A stretch of DNA of 64,000 bases from positions 1 to 64,000 of the forward strand of contig SJOL01006408.1 in assembly GCA_004794785.1 (NCBI GenBank), in the 5' to 3' direction. Both the position numbers and the translations under genes were made by a program. Positions within the stretch are counted from its first letter, which is position 1; every line of letters begins with the position of its first letter. This stretch comes from Opisthorchis felineus. Taxonomy: Eukaryota > Platyhelminthes > Trematoda > Opisthorchiida > Opisthorchiidae. Below, in pieces: positions 54,201 to 64,000 of this stretch. The notes under the pieces were generated by a model that searched no databases, was not told the DNA's origin, and worked only from the letters and a program-made list of their open reading frames with translations.

Positions 54201-57200
54201 ATATAGCTTTTAAACAATACTCATAGCTCCACTGAGACTGGTTGGTTGCGGGGTAGTTTTCACGGTAGTTGGTCGATCGGCTTGGAATTTGGGTGGTATT
54301 GTGGCATCTTTTTCTTGCACCAGGTTGGTTTGTTGGATGCCTCTAATTCCTCAGTCTTGCTGCCCCGTCCTCATTGATAGGTTTCCTTGTACAGTGTTTT
54401 AGTTTCCTATCATTTAATTGGCCGATTTGACTGTCTTATTGGTAGTACTCTTTCATTCGATTGATCTGTTCGTCATCACGCTGTTTATAATCCAGTCATT
54501 GGATTAGTCCTTTGTTCTTGGTGGCCGGTGGACCGGGTTAATGTAAATGTGTTTACTGATTAATTTCTCTGTGTCGTGCCGCCCGTTCGATAGCATGGCA
54601 TGGGTGAGTGGTGGTGAAGGTAGTCGCAAGTGAAGTGATGTCCTCTCTAGCCTTCGTGAAATGAAGTATACAACCGTATATGTATATATAAGGTTGTTGG
54701 AAGCAGTTTTCAGTTGTAGAAGGTTGGCAGAAAGTGGAGGGCTGCGTCTACCAGATGAGACCCAAGAAATGAAAAATAAGTAATGGGCTGCCGACGAGAT
54801 ATTAGAAACCTTATGAGTAGTGTTCCGTCAACAAACAGCATTTCATTTCCTGCATTGGTCACCTGCCATTAACGAGTGTTTTGATATTGGTGCTTGTGCG
54901 ATTGAGACTGCTGCTGGCATCGTATATATTAGTAATATCTGTGGGATGACATTTCCGCCAGTTTAGTTTATTTACCTTTGCAATGTAGCGCTATCGTAAC
55001 CCTTCCGGCTGAAATATTAAAAGGCGGGTAAGTCGCCTTTGATATGGATTTTTGTGAAATCGTACACTGTAACCAAGTTACACGGTTTCTAAATAGTGTA
55101 AATAAATTGTTGGTTAGTGCTGTAAGACATTAGCAACCACCGGCAAAACCTCTGTCGGCTGGCACTTGTTGGACGTGAGGTCAACTGGTACCATCTACGT
55201 CTTAAAACCTGAAGTTGCTCAACGTTTCCCATAAGGTCGAGTGGGTTTCGACTCTTCAGTCACAGTCTGAAAGGTTTGTTAAGACTGTTTCTCTCCAGTG
55301 AGCGCTCTACGGTAACATAGGTACTTGTGCACAGATTACATGCCTACATGCCTACATTCCACTACGCTAATAGGGAGGAGGTTCCCACGTCCTGAGTAAA
55401 AGAGTATTTTCAGTGCTGGTAACTAGCCCCATCAAACGAAATATACAACACAGGCTTATATGCTGAACTGGTTGCATGAAAGGTGATTTCCGTTGTCGTG
55501 GCGACGGTTCAATCATCGGTTTAATCTTACGCAAGTGCTTCGTTTATCAACCATCGTTGTCTCATAACGTTTGGTTTCGTGCATATATAAAAAAAAGTTT
55601 GGTGAAAACTTCTGAATCGAGCGAAGAAAATGAGCGAATTTACTTCTAACTGAATGCTGTGTGAAACGCTCACGTTGTTTGAAGTCATTGTTAAAAATAA
55701 AAAAATCCACAAAGCTGCAATATTTTTCAAATAAATAAATTAACCAACCGTGAACAGATGCACTTCATTTACCCCAGGATTTTTTCATCTAGGAAGTGGA
55801 AATTCTTCATAATTTTTGGACTGAGAAGAGTCAGCGCACAAACTCCACCCAAGTGATACCCCTTGGAGGCCTAAAAACGCTGATATCTCAATTACAGAAT
55901 AGGACGAAATCATGGGTTAAGAACTCTCCTAAACCTTTCAGTTTCACAGTAGCCGGACGAACTTAGAAACCGCGTTTTTTGGTTGATAACCAGTTTAATG
56001 AATAACAAGGAATTTCACTCATAATCAGAAGTCCTTTTTAACACCCTTCGTCTGTTGCCGATGAATGATCTTTCTTTGAATGTAATCGAGTGCTCAGAAG
56101 CCGCAAGATATGTCTGCTGTTCGTTCTAACAATAATGATCAAGCCTCATGGTAGGAGAATCTTAATCCAATCTAATCAATGAATTTGGGTGGTACACATT
56201 CCCAGAAAAAGAGCTTTGATGACAGGCAATTTCCGTTATTTCCTCCCAAAAGGATTTTTCTCCTACGGAGCTACCAAAGACACTTGATCGTCAGTACTAC
56301 CTGAGAATCACCTAGCTCATTAGTTTTTTGGTTCTACTCATGAAATGACGAGTGACCTTTTTACTGCGGAGAAAATTGCGGTTCATTTCATTTTCAACCT
56401 TGAATTTCCGTATCGAAGTAACGCCTTCGTGTATACGGAATACTCATATTTACCACAAAAACGCAGTCAAAACTGTCCCACTCTGTGAAACCACAAGAAT
56501 GCCAAGGTTTTTATGCATAATTTCAGTACTACTAAATCGCCTGTAACGCTACTCAAAAAGCCTTATGGGAAGTGAATCAGAGAAGTCAACAATGGTTGTA
56601 GCACTATAGCAGGACTGGTCCCGGGTGCTATCCCCTGAGAAAGCACGTTAGATTTTCAGATATTTCACAAGAAAAAAATGTATGGTAACCTATTCATTTT
56701 TTCGGCTCAAAGCTATTTTGCTTGACGCAAAGCAGCCTTGTCTTTATGGGGTGCTACATTTTGGCTTGGAATCAACGGATCCATGTTCTGTTTTACACTG
56801 TACGATTCAATAGGTCTTGCGGGTTCTTCAACTAGTCAGGGGCATGACTGGAACTTACCATGTCTAACGCCTGACTTAAAAAACCATGAACCGTACGTGG
56901 CTCTCATTTTAAAGTGTTCTCACTTCTGTGGACTTGTGACGGTGATATGAAAAGGCAGGCGTTTCAGTGAGTGAAGTTGCGCATCATAATCTCAGAAACC
57001 ATTCATCATTGAACCTTTTAGTCAAATGTGAACGATTCCTGGGAGTAACACGCTGTCTGAATCAATAGAACTGAGTTTTCGTCCCACCTGACCACTTGAA
57101 ATCATAATTCTCGCTCAGAAAACTCTGGTGGTAATTATTTGCAATACAGCGTAGAGATGCGTGGGATTCTAAAGTTTAAAGGTGTGGAGATCCAATGAAA

Positions 57201-57287
57201 ATTTAGCCCTATACGATTTTACACGCATAATGAAGCCGTCCGATGTGCAGCCATTCGATTTGTGAATGTCTTACGATAGCCTTATTA

Positions 57288-57392
57288 ATAGAGGTTTTAT
57301 GCTGTAAGTGAAGTCAGTTTGTGCTGAAACGTCGAGGAGCACTGTACAACTGTTTTGTCCTCAATAGGGAGCGTCAGCAGTAGGCATCTCAA
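57288..57392 (+). repeat. Diverged direct repeat, first copy
   Basis: 'aatagaggttttatgctgt', 'gtgctgaaacgtcgaggagca', 'caactgttttgtcc', 'cgtcagcagtaggcatctca' resembles 57630-57735. About 340 bp apart, both plus strand. Family unknown. Confidence 0.55.
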
Positions 57393-57629
57393 GAAACTCA
57401 TAGTTTGGAACCCGTTAACCTCGGCCAGTGGTTGAACTCTTCACCGTTTGGCTACTTAGACAGGATAGCCTCACATCCATCAATACTGGAAACCATATCA
57501 CGTGGACATGTATTGACTGGATTCTCGAGTGCCGGCTTCTCAGAAGAAAGTTTCACACTTCTAGTGAAATTACCTTTTCTCTGAGCTGCTTATCGATACA
57601 TGGTCAGTTGAGGAGATTTGGTAATATTC

Positions 57630-57735
57630 AATAGAGGTCTTTATCCCGTCAGTGAAGCCCGTCTATGCTGAAAAGCCAAGGAGCATTGCGCAGCTGTTTT
57701 ATCCATATCTGGAATCATCAGCAGTGCACATCTCA
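57630..57735 (+). repeat. Diverged direct repeat, second copy
   Basis: 'aatagaggtctttatcccgt', 'atgctgaaaagccaaggagca', 'cagctgttttatcc', 'catcagcagtgcacatctca' aligns with 57288-57392 with many substitutions and small gaps. Confidence 0.55.
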
Positions 57736-60700
57736 CGGCTGCGCAGTAAGGTGTTTACAAGTCCTGACCTCCGGCTAGTAGGTGGAACAAGTAACCACTC
57801 AGCCACTAGTGGCTGAGCAACACTGTGATCAGCTCGCACTTAGAAAAGATAAAAATGAAACAGCTATACAGTGCTTCTCATGTTTTAGGCATATAATTAC
57901 TTTAATTGCGGGACAAAATCTTCAGTAAAAATTCCAAGATCCCCTCACACTACCAAAATGTAGTTTTGGGTTTAGTGAAGCTTTTTTTAATGCTGTAAGT
58001 TGTCAGCAGATAGTACGGCGGACGTGCGAAATCCAGTGTTTTCCAAGCCAGAAGAACGGCAAAAGAAGTCCAGACCACATGGGCATAAATCTGAAAGCTG
58101 CCTAGATCTGACGAGTACGTAGTAAAGCAGTATTGCTGAGGCACGTGCGGTGTAAGCGCTGGTTGTAATCTAAGTGTATATGTAAGATACTGTTGCCAAT
58201 TTCCGCCTAAATTAGACATCCACGGTGGTCGCTAACTTCCACCGAATTTCTGTCTCACCAACCTCCGAACACTTTGCAGTTGAGTCCTATAGTAAGTACT
58301 CTCGTCAAACAGGCGTCAGCCAAAATAAAGGTCGTAAATCTACGTTTCAACTGAAGTCGACCTTTGACTAAAACCCAGAAATCACCTTCAAATCTTCCAT
58401 CCTGTTTTCTGTCTACTTCGCATCCGGGAACTTTCACTTAAAACGCACTGGCTCAACTGCTGATGAGGCGTTTACAAGTAGATTACCCCGACTGCTGAAC
58501 AAATCAATGTTTACCAGTAAAACATGAGAGAACAACTTCATCAGTTGGCCAAATACTCTCAGTTGCACGCTAATTTTGTCCTAACTGGAAACTCAGCCGA
58601 ATCCAGTTAGCGAAGAGTTTTCCGTAACCTTACCGGTAGTGCGTTACGCCTGGCATTCTCAGTTCATGTACGCTTTCGTTGCAGAAGCGCCATGATTGGA
58701 TCTCTCAAAATGTAACTGACCTTAGCTACTGTTAGGTTTTTTCAGGGCCAGAGTTTCGCACTGTGTGAAACCAACTTGAACAGAATTGCTTACCTTAAAG
58801 AACTGCTTCCATGCGTTTTACAAGGAGGTGCAGCACCTTCATTATTGTTGCTCATGTTATGATTTATATGAAGAAAATGCCTCTGAGAAGTTCGGAATAC
58901 TTGCAGCGAAAAACGAGTGGGAACAAGTCAAGGGACATCAGAGGAAGGAAGAAGATAAGAAACCGAAAATATATAACATATATTCGGGCAATCGGCTGGA
59001 TCGCCGGAACCTGAAGTGGAAGAGATTGCTATGAGGCACCATAAAACTTTTACTTTCCATCTATGGATGAGTCAACACGAAATCACATCCGAAGAACAGC
59101 ATGATTTGATAGTGAAAAAGAACATGTAACAGGGTAGCGACGATCAAAAACAGAAGTGATGCTTGCGTCTTGATCGCCAGGAATGGAACGAATCTCATCT
59201 GCTGGGGTATGAAAAGCACAGGGGTGGACAAATTTCAGCTAAACTTAATCAAGAGGCAAAAAGCATGTAGAAAGCTTTCTACTCCAGAAATGGCAACTTC
59301 TTTCCATGACGGGGTAAAACTGAAGATGAAATATCAGGAGCGGCTATGATGCAAAAACGCGCTATAAAAACTAAAGGAAAGCCGAAATACTTCGAAGACC
59401 CTCGGGTATACCAGTTTAATAATGGATGGATATATTTTCATCCATTGCGGTCGGCATACCGGAAAATTGGTTTACTCCAATCGTAAAATGGGCAGGTATA
59501 AATAGAGATGAAATTCGGTGCTGTAAAATACACACGAGAAGTATTATGCTGAAAGTTTGTCCAGAAATAACTGTTGAATGGCCCCATTTTTCCTGCCGGA
59601 ACGCGATTGATTGATTCACGTGATTGATTCATCACCTTCTAGATTGGGGGAGGACGGTCACGCATGTGTTCTGAAGCGTTCCTTTTCTGATCAATAAATT
59701 CCGACTTCAACATATCAGATTAGAGAGTGATGGGAAGCATCTGAATAAGTAGGCCCACATGTTTTAAACATCAAAGACATGGGTAGCGACATTAAAAAAG
59801 GAGCCAGTCTATAAAGTAAAGTCAGGCGTACAAACTCTTGGAAAACCTTGCTGACCAGACCAAAAACGGCAGATAGACAATACAAAATCAAAAGAAAAAC
59901 CCATAGTAATAAGCATGCTTGAAAATAAAACTGCGACAACACTTAACAGAAGATAGACTCCTAATAGACAACAAAAGTTTCCAAAGTTCCTATGAGAACT
60001 AGTTCAATATGTGAATGTTAGCACAACGTAGCGGAAAATGGAAGGCCGAATTTTAATAAATATCTCAATCGTTTGTACGACTCCTACAGTATAACTCTGA
60101 ACAACACAGATTGAGAAGGTGAGCAACCTTTTCAGTTAGAATGAATTTCACTGCCCAAAGATAAATTTGGTCAGTTGAATACTGACCCAAGGCGCGCAAG
60201 TCACGTGCTCACGCGGATGGCTAGTCAGACAACAAGATCACGCGTTTTTTGTGTCTTGCGTTACTTTTATCCGACTGCTTTGATTTCTGATGATTGAATT
60301 ATTCACTGACCAAAATGTTTACATCCTGTCGATTTCATTACCATACATTTATGTCCGATTATGACCAAAAGGTATCAAAAACGCACTTTTTACGACAGCC
60401 GTATTGTTCCAGCAGGCAGTGACAGTGTATGCACATATTCAGTTCCTAATTCTACGGTTTCTCTATCGCCGATGACTGTCGTTGCTTCATTGGTCTAAGG
60501 CTTGTTATCAGCAGCCACGCAAGCTTCTTGGGAAGTATCACCCAACAAACTGGAATAGACCAGGAATCAGGTGTACGCATGGAAAACACTTACTGTAAAA
60601 CGGTTGCGTTGTGCTACTAGCACAGGCCAGACAGCGGCAGACAAACTTGGAGGGCCCATGGTAATTTACGCATCCAACATCGACAACTCAGGTGAAAATT

Positions 60701-61014
60701 TCAGTGGACAGATATCAGTGTGTATACTATCTCGTGTGATAATACAATGAAACCTATCTTGATGGTATGCGTACAGGAACTGGATGTAATATCTGCCAGA
60801 TAATCTCGTTTGTACACTGACATGGTCTTAACGAATTACTAAAATGAATCCCAACTCTCTCTCGTTTGTGGTGTTTTATTTTATGTAAATGCGCTGCAGA
60901 AGTTTTTCCCACGTTCCCATTGGTACTGCATTCAAGATATCGCAGCATATCTTCTTGAAGGAACACTACGCATGAGGTTGCTGAAAACTCCTCGACGACA
61001 TGGCTTGCCCAACT

Positions 61015-62050
61015 TCGGACTCATCAGGGAGTCGAGATTCTCCCGGGAAGTTCGCTCACAGACATCGAGTATGCAAACAATATTACTGTCCTTGGTTCAG
61101 ATCCTTCCAAAACGCAGACGATTTGTGATGACCTAATTAAATAAATCTGCCCCACGGTGTGACATGCGCTTCACACCTGCAAAGCATAAGGTGCTGCTAC
61201 AAGACTGCGTGGGATCAAACCCAAACCTCATGCTTGCAGGCGAGCCAATCGACGTGGTAAATAAATTTGTTTACCTGGGCAGTTGTATAAGTTCCGGTGG
61301 ACTGGCTGGAGATGAGATTACTCCTCGAATCGGAAAGGCCAGGGCAGCTTTTGCCAACCTCCAACACCTATGGCGCCGATGTGACGCCAGTCAAGAGCTG
61401 TCAAGAGCAGAGTTTACACTGTGGCGGTGCGATCCATACCGCTTTATGGATCAGAGACGTGGCCCCTACACGCAGAGGACATACGAAAGATGTCAGGTTT
61501 TGACCGTGGGTGTCTTCGAAGAATTGGTCAGGTCTGGTGGGAACATCGGATTAGTATCGCCAGATGGTTCTAGAAAGAAGGAACTTTCCCATGATAGATG
61601 AATTACTTACGCTTCGTAGGTAACACAGGTTAGGTCTCCGCATGCCAGAAGACCGTCTGCCTCATAGGGATCTTTTCACCCAGCCCTGTGCTGAGTGGAA
61701 GTGACCGAGAGGTGGACAGTGTATGACCTGGCAACGAAGTATGAAAACACTAACCAGTAAACTTAGTCGGGTCGACAACTGCCGCCTCCCTGGATGGGGA
61801 CCCCAGGACTCAACTCATCAATGGTTAATGGCGCTGGCAGAAACGGCCCAGTCGCGCAGTCAGTGGCACTCATGCATCAAAGCTATCGCGTTCAACGTGT
61901 AGCTACCCGGTTCCCGAAGTAACCAAATGTGCCATCGCCTCCGAAGTTTGGCTGTGTCCCACACTCTTCCACATTCCGGTGATCGAAACTGTATCAGCTG
62001 GAACCATTGTGCCTATGGCACACGGTTTATAGCCAATAAATTGATTGATT
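61015..62050 (+). mobile_element. 5'-truncated LINE, second copy of the 28-30 kb family
   Basis: Plus-strand copy starting within the RT palm: 'GVEILPGSSLTDIEYANNI', where the YADD box reads YANN. A 145-codon frame (61164-61601) follows: 'MRFTPAKHKVLLQDCVGSNP', 'FVYLGSCISSGGLAGDEI', 'ARAAFANLQHLWRR'. The post-RT tail ('CRLPGWGPQD' region) and 3' UTR come next, ending near 62050 with ATTG repeats ('attgattgattgg'). Stops and a scrambled segment near 61400 show it is dead. Confidence 0.85.
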
Positions 62051-64000
62051 GGTTGCTTTCCATCAACTTTTTTTGTATCTGCATCCAAATGAGACAGAAT
62101 TTGCCGAAGCTCTCATTTGCACACTCATTTGATTTCAACGGGAAGCTCAGCTGAACCCATCAACTTTCTTGCTAACGTAACACTCATGTTACCGATTAAA
62201 TTTTTACGCTACCGCCTTCAATCCACCTTCAAACGACAATACAAACAGTCCCACGTTGCTCCGTTTATGCATGTCATTCATGCTTCAAAATGTGAGGTCC
62301 GTTTTTTCTACTGTTTTGACATGAAATCAAGCTATCAAGTTTCACAGGGGCTAGTCATCAATCAGTTTTACTGTGGTTCGTTATCATCATCATCGTCTTC
62401 TCATCGAGCTGTAAAAACCGAATGCATGTGGTACGGTGGTTGTAGCTGCCAGTAATATGGAGAGACAGAGGTAGATAGCTACCTACTTGTGTCAGTAGGT
62501 GATAAGGTTGGTCTAACGGCGTCCTAGAAACCTAGTAAGCATACGCCCCAGGAGTTTGCGGTACTTTACTTATTTGAAATTCTCCTGGTGATGTCTGGAT
62601 AAGGTCAACTGTGGACTCCCCAAATTCTTCCAACAAAGTAGACTCTCAGCCTTCTAAACCAATCGGTTTGTTTCGGTTTCGTGAATAGTTGACCTGGTTG
62701 ATGGGTAACGCTACCAACCGACAAGTGAAATAAATGAAAATTTTGACAGTTTTGGCAATTGTAACTTTAAGAAATATAGAACAGTGAACACAATCTAACA
62801 TCTGGAGATTGACTTCCGTTTACATAGGATGGGCATAGTGTAGCTTTGTTACATCTGGTCCACATGTCTGAAAGTGCTCAACGAGATTGTACTCTACCCA
62901 TTCTTTCCATCTACCCATCTGTCTCCTATGGATCGCAACAATTTTCAGTTTACTGTACTCAATGTCTGCTCACATACAGTCATTCTCGGCTATCCACACA
63001 TCCCGGCATGCATATACGCACGCATGCGCCAACATGGTCACTGTGCCATTTCCTTCAGTTTGAACTGCATTGTTAGTCAATCATGATTCGATATCAAATG
63101 ATAGATTGTCGCCTGCTGTATGGACTTTCGGATGTCGACTGCATGCACTAAACCCTGTTGTGAAAACCTCGTTTCTAATAAGTCGAATTGTGCTGATCTG
63201 CTTACGCGAACCAGTAGTACTGGAAGTGGTTTCCGACCGCTGATTACCTGAGTGAGTGTCCTTTGCTGTAATTTGTGTTTAGATTAGCTTCTTAACACCG
63301 GTACTTCGATCTTGGATCCGCCACAGGATTACCAGCTGAGCTTTCATCACAAAGAACTAACTGAATGTTCCGTGTATAATGTTGCTAATCGTGAATTATC
63401 CCTTGGTCAGTGGGCTCAACAAGGAGCTGTGTGGTCACTGCGAGGGACAACTCAGTGTATGCGTGAGCTGAATACCCTGACACTTACTGAGCTGTGTGGT
63501 TGTTAACTCAGCCGAAAGCCTCAGGTCACACAGAGACTGGAGTGTCTCTTAAGGTTAAATTAAAGAAGATTCATACCAGTTGGAAGGACATCACATGACA
63601 TCGCTCAAAATGTGTAAAGCAAGGAGAGGAGTTAGGTCAAACAACAGAGCTTGAACCTAATACTTCTTGAAGGTACATTCTTAACTCACACTCATTTCTG
63701 CTCAAGCACTCGTGAACAGCATTAATACCCCTCTCAGAGAAAATTTGAGTGGAGGTAAATCATGTTTAGTAAGAGTTCAGGATAGACGGATACCTTTTAC
63801 TTCCAAGCAAATACCATTTGTGCGATAGGCACAAACTGGTTAATCTGATCACCCAAGTGAAGTGAATTATGAAGATGCCAACTCTTCCCACTACAATCAT
63901 TTCGTCAACATACAGGACTACAGTATGAAGGCTAACAATCCTGATGTTAGAGTAACTTCGATCGTTGGCCAGGACGCTTACCATTTTTTAAGGGGAAATC
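62051..64000. other. Terminal region without a recognised gene
   Basis: Short frames only. A small ATC-rich run occurs near 62386. A plus-strand frame at 63312-63506 ('GQWAQQGAVWSLRGTTQCMR') reads like a moderately repeated element, but its family is unknown. Confidence 0.3.

Larger units (their letters stand above)
45344..61014. other. Long region without a recognised gene
   Basis: Holds a Penelope-end copy (about 45560-45730), simple repeats at 51186-51270 and a diverged repeat pair at 57288 and 57630. Otherwise frames are below about 100 codons, overlap on both strands and resemble nothing known. No tRNA, rRNA or splice-paired exon was recognised. It may be intergenic or a large intron. 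Confidence 0.4.

Noticed and set aside
1..64000. CRISPR arrays, bacterial operons or phage genes
   Set aside because: No regularly spaced repeats, ribosome-binding-site-led gene strings or prokaryotic gene density are present.

Overview
The window looks like nuclear DNA of a trematode flatworm, most likely an opisthorchiid liver fluke such as Clonorchis or Opisthorchis. This is inferred, not proven. The reasons are: host genes broken into exons by GT-AG introns, several of only 30-46 nt; LINE-type (non-LTR) retrotransposons of the RTE/CR1 kind ending in (GAT)n instead of poly(A); tRNA-headed SINEs; Penelope-like elements; Gypsy-like gag pieces; a MULE DNA transposon; and one 60-bp run of N. 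There are no bacterial operons. Most of the DNA is transposon debris around a few real exons.

The clearest gene is a NUSAP1-like gene (nucleolar and spindle-associated protein, a microtubule-binding mitotic protein) on the + strand from 16445 to 24159. Seven exons join with matching intron phases at good splice sites and give about 431 residues, close to the vertebrate length. The N-terminal SAP-like helix pair is encoded by exons 1-2, and the conserved 'NFK.IH...MESL.QYLERR' block by the exon 5/6 junction.

The centre of this gene (exons 5 and 6, their intron, and part of a LINE in the next intron) is present a second time, about 16.5 kb upstream at 1472-4891, as a nearly identical direct repeat. 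No other exons of the gene accompany that copy. Both ends of the repeat touch LINE sequence, so it is either a recent LINE-mediated segmental duplication or an assembly artefact.

Region by region: 1-1471, unrecognised DNA then a LINE 3' end. 1472-5830, duplicated NUSAP fragment running into a LINE whose RT domain is deleted in frame. 5990-6560, gag fragment. 6813-9314, MULE transposase gene with six or more micro-introns and a mutated catalytic Asp. 10243-10512, second gag fragment. 10919-15650, nested LINEs and SINEs, including an intact endonuclease ORF. 16445-24159, NUSAP gene with LINEs and a SINE in its introns. 27635-27881, RhoGAP-like exon on the minus strand. 28470-30270, LINE with RT motifs. 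33.4-37.5 kb, unassigned minus-strand exon candidates. 38.6-45.7 kb, microsatellite and Penelope-like elements whose ends carry hammerhead-ribozyme-like cores. 45.8-61.0 kb, no recognisable gene. 61015-62050, another copy of the 28-30 kb LINE. 62.1-64 kb, nothing recognised.
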